From Anodontia alba (Eukaryota; Mollusca; Bivalvia; Lucinida; Lucinidae): a stretch of 64,000 bases of DNA. The stretch lies in contig OZ024821.1 in NCBI GenBank assembly GCA_964016985.1, positions 126,568,075 to 126,632,074 of the forward strand, given 5' to 3'. The position numbers and the translations under genes were made by a program. Of the stretch, positions 46,664-58,418 are shown one piece after another (position 1 is the stretch's first letter; each line of letters starts with the position of its first letter). A model generated the notes under the pieces. That model did no database searches. It saw nothing but the letters and a program-made list of their open reading frames with translations, and was not told the origin of the DNA.

Positions 46664-47732
46664 TTTATTTTAAACATTGCTTTTTTTGGGGGCCAGGTGC
46701 GACATCAGCTTAACCAAAGTTCAATCTTTATTTATTGTATGTTGGTTCAAAAAAGGGGGCATAACTCAGGAACTATGAGTCCCATGGAAATTATTTTCAT
46801 ACTGATTCCACATATGAAATTTTAGGATCCTGTTCTTATCTGTCTTTATTATTATGTTTGGTTGTGTAATTCATAGTTCTGATGTCTAACTTGGAATCGA
46901 ATGGTCCAGAGTCCGAGTTCTGCAACAGGTGCTGAAAAGGGACCTTAAACACTTGACCAGGACCTTCATTGTGTACATAAAATAAGGTATTTCTGACAAA
47001 AAAATAAACTACAGATACCCCTAAAATCAGGAATGGTCCTGTCCAATTTATAAGGAAGAAGGTTTTATTTGTATAAGATGGGTTAAGCTATATGGTTGAG
47101 GTTGACAATGAAGAATGCCAGGCACATCTGTGACAAATGCATATACAAAATGTACAACCGACTGTGTCTACCAGGCATAGTCATTCATTTCAAGTATAAT
47201 AACAGTAAGAATCCCAACGTAATAGAAAGGCTGTTCAACCAAATGTATGAACAGACTGAGCCATTTTGACAGTGATAGGCAGTGTCATTTGCTCACATTT
47301 AGACCACGCCAGGTCTAGTACTTTTAACAGGAGTGACTGTTAAAATAATGAGCATTTGTTGTCAGACTTCAGGAATCAGTAATTAGACAAGAGGATTTAA
47401 GGAGAAGGTATGGTCCAGAACAGACTGCACATCCCAATCTTAAGCAGAATGGATAAACTTAGATGGTTGTTTGTTTTTTTTTCAGCCATTTTGTAGAAGT
47501 TAGACAACTGTGACATCCTGGGCCCAGTTGTTCAAAACTAATGTTGTTAGTTAACATATTGTAAACTTTGATCATTAAATATGGTATATATATGCTAATA
47601 TTTTTGCTGAGTATTCAGGATGTGACTCTTCTGAATGACATAGAGGCAAGTTCTTGTGATCATCATTCTGTAATCAGACAGCAAAGGCCATGATCAGGTT
47701 GTACCCTATTTTTTTTGTTGATGTGTTTTATT
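46664..47732. other. Intergenic DNA, unassigned
   Basis: 46846-47000 contains GATGTCTAACTTGGAATCGA and GGTCCAGAGTCCGAGTTCTG, possibly a decayed tRNA-like SINE head, but too diverged to call. Nothing else is supported. Confidence 0.3.
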
Positions 47733-50077
47733 AGCTGACCTGAGCACAAAGTGTTCAAGGTGAGCTATTGTGATCGGTCAAGTTCCGTCATTCGTCATGC
47801 ACGGTCTGTCGAGCGGTGTCAACAATTTGCCCTAAAAGCATGCTCCTCCTACATCCCAGGGCCAATTGACTCCAAACCTGGTGGGAAGCATCAGGGTGAA
47901 TTAAGATCAAAAATAACCAAAAATCATTCCTATCAGAAATCCAAGATGATTGCCATGGTGGCCATCTTGAACACCTATTTTTCGCTTCTTTCCTGGACTG
48001 AAAGGCCAATTGATTTGAAACTTGGTAGGAAGCATTCGGGTGACTTGTAGATCAAAAATAGCTAAAATTGTTCCGATCGGAAATCCAAGATGGCTACCAT
48101 TGAAAATCTATTTTTATACCCCGCCACACAATAGTGGCGGATTATTATGGTTTCACGTTGGATGTCTGTGTCTGTCCATCCGTCAGTCATACATTTTTCG
48201 TTTCCGGATGATAACTTGAGTAAACATCAATGGATTTTCAACAAACTTGGTATGTGCATTGATATTGTGGATATGTGGTTTGGGATTGCAAATGGGCAAA
48301 TTTCGTCAAATTTTTACAGAGTTATCTGCCCGAGACACGCCCATATTTTCGCTTCCAGACGATAACTTGAGTAAATAACAAGGGATTTTAACCAAACTTG
48401 CTATATGCATTGACATTAAGGAGATCTGGTTTGGAATTGCTAATGGGCAAATTTGGTCAAATTTTTACGGAGTTATCTGCTCGAGCCAGGCCCATATTTT
48501 CGTTTCTGGACGGTAACTTGAGTAAATAACAAGGCCTTTTAACCAAACTTGCTATATGCATTGATATTATTAAGATCTGGTTTAGAATTGTTATCTGTCC
48601 ATTCCATTGATATTATCAAGATCTGGTTTAGGATTGTTATCTGGCTCTCCGTCATTTTTTCTTCCAGACATTTTCCCAACGATAACTTTAAAACATAAAA
48701 TGATTGCTGTTGCGGGGTATTATGCTTGTGGTGCTTTTATTTGCTTCTTCTCCTGAACCAAAAGGCCAATTGACATGAAACTCAGTAAGCAGCATCAAGG
48801 TGACTTGTACATCAAAAATCGCTAAAATTGTTCCGATCGGAAACCCAAGATGGCCGCCGTGGCCATCTTGAAAATCTATTTTTTGCTTCTTCTCCTGAAC
48901 CAAATGGCCATTTGACTTGAAACTGGGTAGGAAGCAACAGGTGACTCGATCAAAAATAGCTAAAATTGTTCTATCAGAAATCCAGGATGGCTGCCGTGGC
49001 AGCCAACTTAAAAATCTAATTTTAGCTTCTCCTGAATCAAAAGGCAAATCGACTTGAAACTTGGTAGGAAGCATCAGGGTAACGTGTAGATCAAAAGTAG
49101 TTAAATCGTTCCTATCAGAAAACCAAGATGGCCACATGGCCATTTTGAAAATCTATTTTTTGCTTCTTCTCCTGAACCGAAAGGCCAATTGACTTGAAAC
49201 TAGGTAGGAAGCATTGGGGTGACTTGTAGCTCAAAAATACTTAAAATCGTTCTGATCCAAAATCCAATATGGCCGCCATGGCCAAAATCTTGAAAATCTA
49301 TTTTTGGATTCTCCTGAAAAGGCTAATTTAGGAAGCATCGGGGTGACTTGTAGATAAAAAATAGCTAAAATCGTTCCAATGGGAAATCCAAGATGGTAGC
49401 TATCTTGAAAATGCATTTTTTGCTTCTTCTCCTGAAACAAAAGGCCAGTTAAGTCGAAACTTGGTAGGAAGCATCAGGGAGACTTGTAGATAAAAAAAAA
49501 AAAAAAAAGCTAAAATCATTCAGAAATCCAAGATGGCCGCCATAGTCACTGTCTTGGAAATCTATTTTTCGCTTGTTCTCATGAACCGAAAGGTCTGTTG
49601 ACTTGAAACTTGGTAGAAAGCATCAGGGTGACTTGCAGATCAAAAATAGCTAAAATCCTTTCGATTGGAAATCCAAGATGGTTGCCATGGCTGCTATCTT
49701 AGAAATCTTTTTTGCACTTCTCCTGAACCAAAAGGCCAATTTACTTAAAACTTGGTAGGATGTATCTGGGGGACTTGTTGATCAAAAATAGCTAAAATCA
49801 TTCTGATCAGAAATCCAAGATTTTCGCCATAGCAGCCATGTTGAAAATCAATTTTGAACTTTTTTTTATCCTAAACCAAAAGGCGGTTTGACTCAAAACT
49901 TCATTGGAAGTATCGAGGTGACTTGTAGATCAAAAGTAGCTAAAATCATTCTGATTTGAAATTCAAGATGGCCGCTATCTTGAAAATCTAAACTGAACTT
50001 CTTTTGAACCAAAAGACCAATAGACTGGAAACTTGTCTGGTAATCAGGTGAGTGATACCGGGCCATCGGCCCTCATG
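47733..50077 (+). mobile_element. LHE-type element f with a nested TACCCCGCCAC repeat
   Basis: The 5' hairpin is AGCTGACCTGAGCAC ... GTGTTCAAGGTGAGCT. Units (about 140 bp) carry CCAAGATGGCCGCCATGGCC, CTTCTTCTCCTGAACC, AATTGACTTGAAACTTGGTA and GTAGATCAAAAATAGCTAAA; at least 13 are visible. The 3' end is AATCAGGTGAGTGATACCGG, hairpin GGGCCATCGGCCC and TCATG. The array is interrupted at 48117-48735. Confidence 0.75.
48117..48735 (+). mobile_element. Repeat with TACCCC(G/A)CCAC hairpin, copy 2, nested
   Basis: It starts TACCCCGCCACACAATAGTG after a T run within an LHE-f unit and ends TGCGGGGTATTATGC. Three units of about 140 bp contain ATAACTTGAGTAAA, CCAAACTTGCTATATGCATT and GAGTTATCTGC. Host units resume with TTTGCTTCTTCTCCTGAACC. 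Confidence 0.7.
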
Positions 50078-50354
50078 TTGAATCTGAAAGCTGCTATACA
50101 TATACTCAGCTTTATTCAAGTCAAGTGACATTTTGTTTGTAGTACCAGGTCATTATATGACAGAAAGTAGACAATCGGAGAACTAAAGAGTTGTAAGCTG
50201 GTGGTGCTAAAATGAGTTTTCATACTAGTGGTTTTGTCTTTTAGCAGTGTAGCATCACCAATGGGTATAAACTGTTTTGACTTGGAATGGGGAGCTTGAT
50301 CTTATATTCAAGGTTTTGACAACATAGCACCTTTCACTCTTTCAGCATATTTTT

Positions 50355-52910
50355 AGCTCACCTGAGCTGCTCAAGGCGAGCTTTTGTGATTGGTCTTCAT
50401 CCGTCGTCCGTCTGTCAACAATTTACTTAAAAGACATCTCCTCCTAAACCGGTGAATGGATTTTGAAGTAATTTTACAGGAATGTTCCTTGGGTGACCCT
50501 CTACCAAAATTGCATAAATGGTTCCGCTCAGCTATACAAAATGGCCACCAGAGCTAACAAGAATATCGGTGAAACCGATGGATGCTCCCCGAACATGCAA
50601 TAGTCGGAACAGGAAACATTATCCTAGATAAAGAGCGGTATACTGTGTATACTCACTGTACTTCAAAATGGAGTATCACAAAACCTGTTGGTGGACAGAT
50701 AAGCTTGCCTGAAGGCACTGTCATACAAACATCAGCAACATAAAAGTTGGAATAAATGAAAGGAAGTGTCTTCAGGTACGATTCCATACCCCAAGATTCT
50801 AGGTGGTAGTTTAGCTATATTTATTGGGTAAAAAGGTTTAATACAATTTATTGAAGACTTACTCTCATAGACAGAGGCAATAAGATTCCATTAAAATTCC
50901 GTTGAATTTCTGCCAGTATTTGCTAAGAATTTGCGTGGACACGAACAGTACCCTATATATTCATGCAGAACTCATCAAAGGGCAATAACTCTTGGAAAAA
51001 TCATCGAACCAGAACACGCAGGTGAATGTCGAACATGCTCAAGATATTTAAAAGCTGCAGTGACCTTGACATTGAGCCCAGGACACTGGAAATTGAAATT
51101 GCTTGAGATGTTATCATACTCAACATTTTTGTGAAATTATATTAAAATCCATCAATAAATCTAGGCACTAGAGCAAAAACAAAGTTTTTCTAAAAATAGC
51201 CACAGTGACCTTGACCTTGAGCCCAGGACCCTGAATGTCAAACATGCTCAAGATATTATCATACCCAACATTTGTTTGAAGTTATATCAAAATCCATCAA
51301 TAAATGTAGGCACTAGAGTGTTGACAAATTCTTTTCTAAAAATAGCCAGTGACCTTACACTGCAGCTTTAAACAAAGTAGCATGACTCTGTGACAAATCA
51401 TCTAACCAGAAAGATTGAACAATATGCGCATCCCCTATTGCTGCTTAAGATTCCATTAAAATTTCGTTGAATTTCTGCCAGTATTTGCTAAGAATTTGCG
51501 TGGACACGAACAGTACCCTATATATTCATGCAGAACTCATCAAAGGGCAATAACTCTTGGAAAAATCATCGAACCAGAACACGCAGGTGATATGCACATC
51601 CACCTTCCATACTTAATATTTCCATGAAGTTTCAATGAAATCCGACTAGTAGTTTCCGAGAATTCGCGTGGACACGAACAGTACCCTATATATTCATGCA
51701 GAACTCATCAAAGGGCAATAACTCTTGGAAAAATCATCGAACCAGAACACGCAGGTGATATGCGCATCCACCTTTGATACTTAATATTCCCATGAAGTTT
51801 CATTGAAATCCGACAAGCAGTTTCCGAGAATTTGCGTGGACAAGAGCGGGACGGACGCACGGACTCACGGACGTACGGACGCACGGACGCACGGACGAAG
51901 CGGCGACTATATGCTCCCCCGAAATTCTTCGGGGAGCATAAAAATAGAAAAACCTTAAAATGACATCTCCTCCTAGGCCACTGACCCAATTTCGGAATAA
52001 TTTCACAGAAATGTTCTTTGGATGACCCTCTACCAAAATTACTCAAACTGTTCCACTCGAATGAACAAGATGCCGCCAGAGCTAAAAACAGAAAAACCTT
52101 AAAACATCTTCTCGTCTGTCTACAATTTACTTAAAAGACATCTCCTCCTACATCAGTGAATGGATTTTGAAATAATTTTACCGAAATGTTCCTTGGGGGA
52201 CCCTCTACCAAAATTGCCTAAATGTTTCTGCTCCGCTGGACAAAATGGCCACCAGAGCTAAAAAATAGAAAAAACCTTAAAACAACATCTCCTCCGAGGC
52301 CACTGGCCCAATTTAAAAAAAAAAAAAAATCACTGGAATATTCCTTGGGTGACCCTCTACCAAAATTGCTCAAACTCGGATGAACAAGGTGGCCGCCAGA
52401 GCTAAAAATCAAAAAACCTTTAAATGACTTCTCATTAACCAGTGAATGGATTTTAAAATAATTATACATGAATGTTCTTTTGGTAACCCTCTACCAAAAT
52501 TGCTCAAACGGTTCTGCTCGGATGAACAAGATGGCTGCTAGAGCTAAAAATAGAAAAACCTTCAAAGGACTTCTCCTCCTTCACCAGTGGATGGATTATA
52601 ATAGGCAATTTTTTAAAAATTGAAGAGAAAACAGTCAAAAAGTAAACCACTGATCCTACCTGTCTCAAATGTTCCTCAAGAGACCCTTTACTAAATTCTT
52701 TGAATTATGCAACATGCGCCCCCCACCCACCTACCACCTCCACTGTGGACAGCACTTGTTTTCCCTATATATTTGTACAACATGATCTGTATAGAAAACT
52801 TTGATAATCTTACAAACCACTTGCCTGATTTTAATTAAATTAATACAGCCATCCTGAACCTAAAGCAATGGGACACAGGTGAGCGATTTAGGGCCATCAT
52901 GGCCCTCTAG
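50355..52910 (+). mobile_element. LHE-type element g with a nested GGGGAGCATA repeat
   Basis: The 5' hairpin is AGCTCACCTGAGCTGCTCAA then GGCGAGCTTT, with CATCCGTCGTCCGTCTGTC. Units contain GACATCTCCTCC, GGGTGACCCTCTACCAAAAT and ACAAAATGGCCACCAGAGCT. They are interrupted at about 50556-51942 and resume with AAAAATAGAAAAACCTTAAA. The 3' end is CAGGTGAGCGATTTAGGGCC, hairpin GGGCCATCATGGCCC and TCTAG. Confidence 0.75.
50556..51942. mobile_element. GGGGAGCATA repeat nested in LHE-g
   Basis: The left boundary contains ATCGGTGAAACCGATGGATG and ATGCTCCCCGAA. The right end is a strong hairpin, ATGCTCCCCCGAAATTCTTC then GGGGAGCAT (51908-51940), preceded by an ACGG-type tetranucleotide stretch (51850-51895, ACGGACGCACGG...). 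Units of 130-210 bp with TTTGCGTGGACACGAACAGT, ATTCATGCAGAACTCATCAA and AATAACTCTTGGAAAAATCA occur at 50893, 51452 and 51640. The first two are nearly identical over about 130 bp. Confidence 0.7.
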
Positions 52911-52968
52911 TATTATAGAATTTGTAGTTTTAATTCCTAAAACTGTCATCCGCTGATTACGCCTATTT

Positions 52969-53141
52969 TTAATCCTTAAAGCACCAATCACAACTGCAGC
53001 AGATGACACTTTTAAATATATTTATTATTTTTCATAGAAAATAAGTTTGCTTGGCAAGAGTTCACATGAAACGTCAATACAATGAAAGAATAAAAAAACA
53101 AAATATCTGCTACAAATTTTGCTTGGTGCTTTAAGGGTTAA
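52969..53141. mobile_element. TTAA-bounded MITE, subfamily CCCTTAAAGCACCAA, copy 3
   Basis: TTAA at 52969-52972 and 53138-53141. Ends are TCCTTAAAGCACCAATCA and TTGGTGCTTTAAGGG. The interior lacks PAL-70 and resembles copy 2 (CTTGGCA...TTCACATG). Confidence 0.8.
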
Positions 53142-53880
53142 GGAAGTGCTAGATAATGTGTAACTGTAAAAATAATTTTCTGTGATTTGAATGAGATTTG
53201 AAGAATGTGTTTGTGCCATATTTGTATGCTATAATTTAAATTATGATTTAAGTATATATTACAGGGAAACTGTGATTCAGATTTCTTTTTTTACATATCA
53301 AAGATTTTTACTTGTTATTATATGTCTATTACATGCTTTCGTTTCATATATACATGTATGTAGTTTTTTATGAATTTGATGAAAGGATTAAAAATATTTT
53401 CAGAGCAGCGTTTTATTATTTTTCTTAAAAAAAGAAAAAAACTATATTCTTCTCCCAGTTCTTGTACAGGAACAATTCCCAGAACTCGCACAATAAATCT
53501 TTGATGAACTTTGAATATACTTATAATAATAGTTAAGACGCTTATCCTATAATATTATATCCATTCAACATAAAATGATCTTTGTCAAGCAAGATTTGCC
53601 TCCCTTGAATTGTCTTCATAATCTGATGAAACAATTTAAGTATGTGCATCTTCTCTATGCATGTTGAAAAATTTCCAAAAGTTAAACTATTGAACTTTCA
53701 ATTTCCTATTTCATTATCATAAGCAATAATCTCCATAATAATGGAAACTTTAAGTTTGGTTTTCTTGCACTGTCCAAATTTTACATTGAAGCACAGGGTA
53801 GATTGAATGTGGTCACTCACTAGGGTGATCCGCAGCATCGAACACAACTAGAATTGGTTTTCTACATGATGTCTTTCAGT
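53142..53880. other. Intergenic AT-rich DNA
   Basis: No gene, splice-bounded coding signal or repeat that I could recognise. Confidence 0.4.
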
Positions 53881-54545
53881 TTTTAGAGTACTGTGTTTAA
53901 ATAACTGGAAACGTAGGTACACAAGAGTTATAGTTTTTGTGTTTTACATGTTGTCTAATGGTGGTTAACTTTTCTGTAAAGTTCGATGAAAATATCTCCC
54001 ACAGTTTTCAGGTTACCAAGTGGGCATGAGTATATAACCGAACTCACCATTTACAGTTCAAAGGGCCATTACTCCAGAAGTAGGTAAACCACAGTGATGG
54101 TTTTGCATGCCTTCTCATGGTGATTAACTTTCTGTAAAGTTTCACGAAAATATCTCAAACGGTTTTCAAGTTAGACTTGGGGAGTACATGACCAAAGTCA
54201 CTATTTACCATGTTCAGTGGGGTGTAACTCCAAAAGTAGGTAAACCACAGTTATGGTCCTTGTGTTCTGTATATTATCTCATGGTGGTTAACATTTCTGT
54301 AAAGTTTCTCGAAATCATCACAAATGGTTTTCAAATTACAGGGTGACACTATTTTGTGACCAAAATCACTATTTACAATGTTCAAAGGGCCATAACTCCA
54401 AAAGTAGGTAAACAAGCCATGTATTCTGCTTGTCATCTCATGTTGGTAAACATTTCTGTAAACTTCTGGTACAATATCTCTAACATTTTCATAGACATGA
54501 TTTTGTGACAGACAGACGTCCATGGAGGGGGGAAACATAATGTCT
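53881..54545. repeat. About 160-170-bp tandem repeat
   Basis: Four units share CCATAACTCCAAAAGTAGGT, AAACCACAGTTATGG, CTCATGGTGGTTAAC and TTTCTGTAAAGTTTC. It ends in GACAGACAGACGTCCATGGA, then GGGGGGAAACATAATG. A single related unit is at 56850-56975. Confidence 0.65.
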
Positions 54546-55062
54546 AGGGCCTCATTCCTTTTCTAAAAAATTTTATATATTCTGCAGTAGTCTCCAAATA
54601 AGCTTTGCTGTCATGTTCTATTAAAAACAACAAAATAAGATTTACCTAAATGAAACTATTGGTCATTTAACAAATTGTGATGGGAGTTTGTAAGGTAAAA
54701 TGCAGAAAAGCAACATTTTACTTTTGAATTAAATGACGTTGCACATTACCTGGCAAAGAAAAATATGAAACCTGGCAGAAAATCAAGCTATTTACACTTT
54801 GGATAAAAGGCTTACATATTACATGATGAAAATAATTGAATAATGAATATCTTATGAAATTTATTGAGCTACATTGCAGAAAAAAAATGTCTTCTGTACT
54901 GATAGTGACAGATTGACACAATTTGATGTACAAATATATGAAGTGAAGATGGTGCGCTACATAACAAAAGTAGGTCACTGCAATCTGCATTTGTATTTTG
55001 ACCACTTGCCTACATTTCACAGAAAAAAATCCTCAACATAGTGCAAAAAGTCAGTTACTCCT
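54546..55062. other. Intergenic AT-rich DNA
   Basis: No supported feature. A minus-strand open frame (54718-55020) is AT-driven and has no recognisable domain. Confidence 0.4.
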
Positions 55063-55352
55063 TTAACCCTTAAACTGCCAATCATAACAATTGTCGTCTG
55101 CTTTGTCATCTGTGATTTTAAAAGTCATTTTTGCAAACAGTGGGGACCCAGATCAGCTCCTTTAGGAGCAGTCTGATCTGGGTCCACATGGTTTGCTGAC
55201 CCAGATCAGACTGCTTCTTTAGGAGCAGTCTGATCTGGGTCCACACTGGTGGTATGCAAAAATAGGTTTGAAAAGTTTGCAAGAATATTCAGCAGACAAC
55301 ATAAACAGACCACATTTTCAGATGCAGGTTTTCTTGGCATTTTAAGGGTTAA
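55063..55352. mobile_element. TTAA-bounded MITE, subfamily CCCTTAAAGCACCAA, copy 4 with duplicated PAL-70
   Basis: TTAA at 55063-55066 and 55349-55352. Ends are CCCTTAAACTGCCAATCA and TTGGCATTTTAAGGG. Two PAL-70 palindromes in tandem lie at 55134-55193 and 55197-55250. Its interior matches copy 1 (32788-33001) in inverted order (GTCGTCTGCTTTGTC; GAATATTCAGCAGACAAC). Confidence 0.85.
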
Positions 55353-58083
55353 TACAGTTTTAGACTTTTTGTGCTAGGATGACATGTCCAGGACAGTACA
55401 GAATGGCCAAATGCAGTGGAACAAGAAGTGATCAGAAAAAAAGCTCACTTAGATTTTCAGCTATAACAAACTTTCCTTGGGTTTCTCCCAATAACAACAT
55501 AAAGAGAGCAGTCTGTTAGTTTATTTTAAAGACTGGTGTCATTTACCCTCTTGCATACAAAACAAGTAACAATAATGATAATAAATTATGATCAAATTAT
55601 GTGATCAGAGAAATGTAAATGATCTGTAGCAAATGGAAATATTCCATATTTATCCTAGATATTTACAGTGCAGACCCAGATCAAAGAGCTAAGTTTGACC
55701 AGGGTCTACACTGTTTACCATTCAGATAACATCACCAAGTAGTCAAATCAGTCCATCTGAAAAAAAAAAAGGATCTTGCAATACATGCTACTTGTGTGAA
55801 ACCTTATCAAAATGTGCATATGCACAGTCTAGTCTGCCTCTATGGTAATTGACAACAGAATCTTTGATGTCCATACATTATGTCAGCAAACAACATAGTC
55901 TCTGATCAGATTGTGGAGCTGCACAGGCTGATAGTGTCCATATAATCTATTCATTTTTATATGTATAGATTATATAGAAAAATGACCATAACTTGTCATT
56001 TTTTTCAATATTTTATATATACATGTACAATTCTCTTTGTAGACAATATTTTTGAGGTCCTGCTTTATACTGCTATATATAAAACTGCACTATAATGAAC
56101 CATGTTATAAGGAGTTTCTGTGTTCTTATTTTCCTAAGAGATATCTTTCGTAATACCATTCATTATGCTGTTCCATGGATCCCAACTATAATGTTATGAA
56201 GTGACTGTCCTGTTCTGTGGAATATGACAACAAACAGCACTGTTCTAGAATTTTGTCATTCATGTGCACTCAGAAAATCCCACTGGAACTGATGATATAT
56301 AAGAATTTCAAAAATCAATCTAAATTCTGCCAGACTGTTGTCAAACTCTCTGACTCTGTGCTTCAGTTGTTGTTAGAGTAAACAATAACCCAAGATTCAA
56401 AATATAGATCTAACAAAAATGATATACATTTGTACTACTTCAGTTTATGACAAGATCAGAAAAAACATACTGGAGACATAAAATATTTAGCACATTTTAA
56501 GGACAATATGTATTGTTGATATCAGTTTCTCAGGTTGTAACTCAAAAGTTACTACCTTATTTACCCTAAGTATTCACAGACATGCCTGAGCAAACACTGT
56601 TGAACCAGCATGTAATCTGGGTCAATATTTTGTACTACTCATTTAGCAATTTTAAGACAAATCAACAAATAGTGAAAAGATTTGTTCAAGTTTTAGGACA
56701 AACTTATTTGGAGTTGTGGTGTCCAAATACTTAGGGTAAGTATGGTAACATTAACACCATAACACTTGTAAACATTGTACAAAGCACTAACAAAGAGCCA
56801 AGGCTCTGATCTACTTACAAAGTTGAAAGGGGCAAAACTGAAGGAAATTACATCCATGAATTATGGTTCTTGTGCTCTGCAGATCATACATTGTTGGTTG
56901 ATAAAGTTCTGGTTTCTGAATTAAACAGGGGACACAATTTTGTGACAGACAGAAGTCTGTGGAACCCCCACCCCCGCCCCTCACCTGCCCTAAAAAAACA
57001 AACAAACAAAATACAAAATCAGTATGTCCCAATCCCGAAAAGGGGAGACATAAATATATCTGTGTCATTTCACGAGAACATCAACCTTACCCAATAACTA
57101 CAATATAGCTCAGGTCAGCCGTTTACAGACAAACCATGATCAGGGCCTTCATTTTGGTATATTTTACAGAATCTGATGATTCTGTATGGGTATAATGATG
57201 ACCTTGTTCAGATTATGACAGTATAAGTTGATCTGGGTATCCACAATTAAGGCTGCAATGATATACCAAACTCTCAAACAATCACGGCCAGGACTTGCAC
57301 AAATCTGTGCTATCAATCTGTCTACCATAGTTTCACAAACTTTTCCGCCTAATATCTGATGTGATAAACTGGTAAGTTTCTTCTAAAACCCACCATTTTT
57401 TCAAGAACAGTTGACTCGCTTTATCTCCTCTGAAATGCTTTTATCCATACCTTAACATATCAGATTTGCAAAATTGAGGAGAAAATAAATCAAACAACCA
57501 CATTTTACAAATAATATGTTATTTGACTCCTGAGGTTAAAAGATACTGAAAATATGATGGAAAGGGGACAAACTGCTCCTCTTATCCACAATATTTTGTG
57601 ACCTGTTGTTAGATTTCCATAGTAAAACAGGGCCTAGATTTTCATTTCAAAATAAGCAGTTATTCAAGATAAGGGAAGTCAACAGCTCCAGATGAGGCGT
57701 TTTTTTTTTTTGTCAGGTGTGTGTAGGGGGAGGGGACCATTGGAACTATGAATATGATTTATACATTATTCAGTATACTTTCTGTGTGCAGTTACATATA
57801 TTATTTAGAAGGAGCTGGGGCACATAAATCCAACTTGTAGCAGTATTTAAACCCACAGTTCAATGAAACAGAAACAAAAGATCAGCACCCTTGATAGAAA
57901 TAGTTTGCTTGGTCTATGACAGAATATTGCCAGCAGGATCATGTTACACAGGTTGTGTCAGAGATGGGAATTTTGACTAGACTATTTAGGAATGACCTCA
58001 AATTCTGAAATCAGCGTGAATGGCCTCAGTTTGAATTGTGTCCTTGTTAAATAAATGCATTGTTTTTGTAAGTGACAGTATTG
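55353..58083. other. Intergenic DNA with scattered palindrome and MITE relics
   Basis: PAL-70-like hairpin at 55662-55714 followed by an ACATCACCAAGTAGTCAAAT flank. A relic of the 9663-9866 MITE is at about 55965-56115. A single unit of the 53881-54545 repeat lies at 56850-56975. A relic of the 58084 MITE is at 57350-57650 (CAGTTGACTCGCTTTATCTC). No gene. Confidence 0.5.
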
Positions 58084-58417
58084 TACAGTTGACGCTCTTT
58101 ATCTCGACCTCGCTTATCTCCAATAACTGCTTATCTCAAAGTGAAAATCTTGTCTCTGCTTAAACATGAAAATCTAACAACAGGTAAAAAAAATATTGTG
58201 GAAAAGAGGAGAAATTGCTCCTAAGGAGCAATTTCTCCTCTTTTCCAAAATATTTTCAATATATCTCTAACTTCAAGAGTCCAATTACATATATTTGTTA
58301 AATGTGGTTGTTCGAATTATTTTTTCCTCAATTCTGCAAATCTGATATATCGAAGTACGGATATCTCGAAGTATTTCAGAGAGTCCCTTGGAGTTCGAGA
58401 ACTAGAGTCGACTGTAT
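58084..58417. mobile_element. MITE with TACAGT(T/C)GACGCTC ends
   Basis: The left end is TACAGTTGACGCTCTTTATC and the right end GAACTAGAGTCGACTGTA. The centre is a near-perfect hairpin at 58199-58247, GAGGAGAAATTGCTCC / GGAGCAATTTCTCCTC. The next element starts one base later. Confidence 0.7.
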
Positions 58418-58418
58418 T

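Noticed and set aside
46846..47000. Possible tRNA-like SINE head
   Set aside because: Box A and box B matches are too weak to separate from chance.
51708..52046. Arg/Val/Ser-rich minus-strand ORFs (SVRPCVRTSVSP-like)
   Set aside because: The low-complexity peptide comes from the ACGGACGC tetranucleotide stretch.
54251..54538. 95-residue minus-strand ORF
   Set aside because: It lies wholly in the 160-170-bp tandem repeat and repeats its own peptide (VYRNVYQHEM / LYRNVNHHEI).
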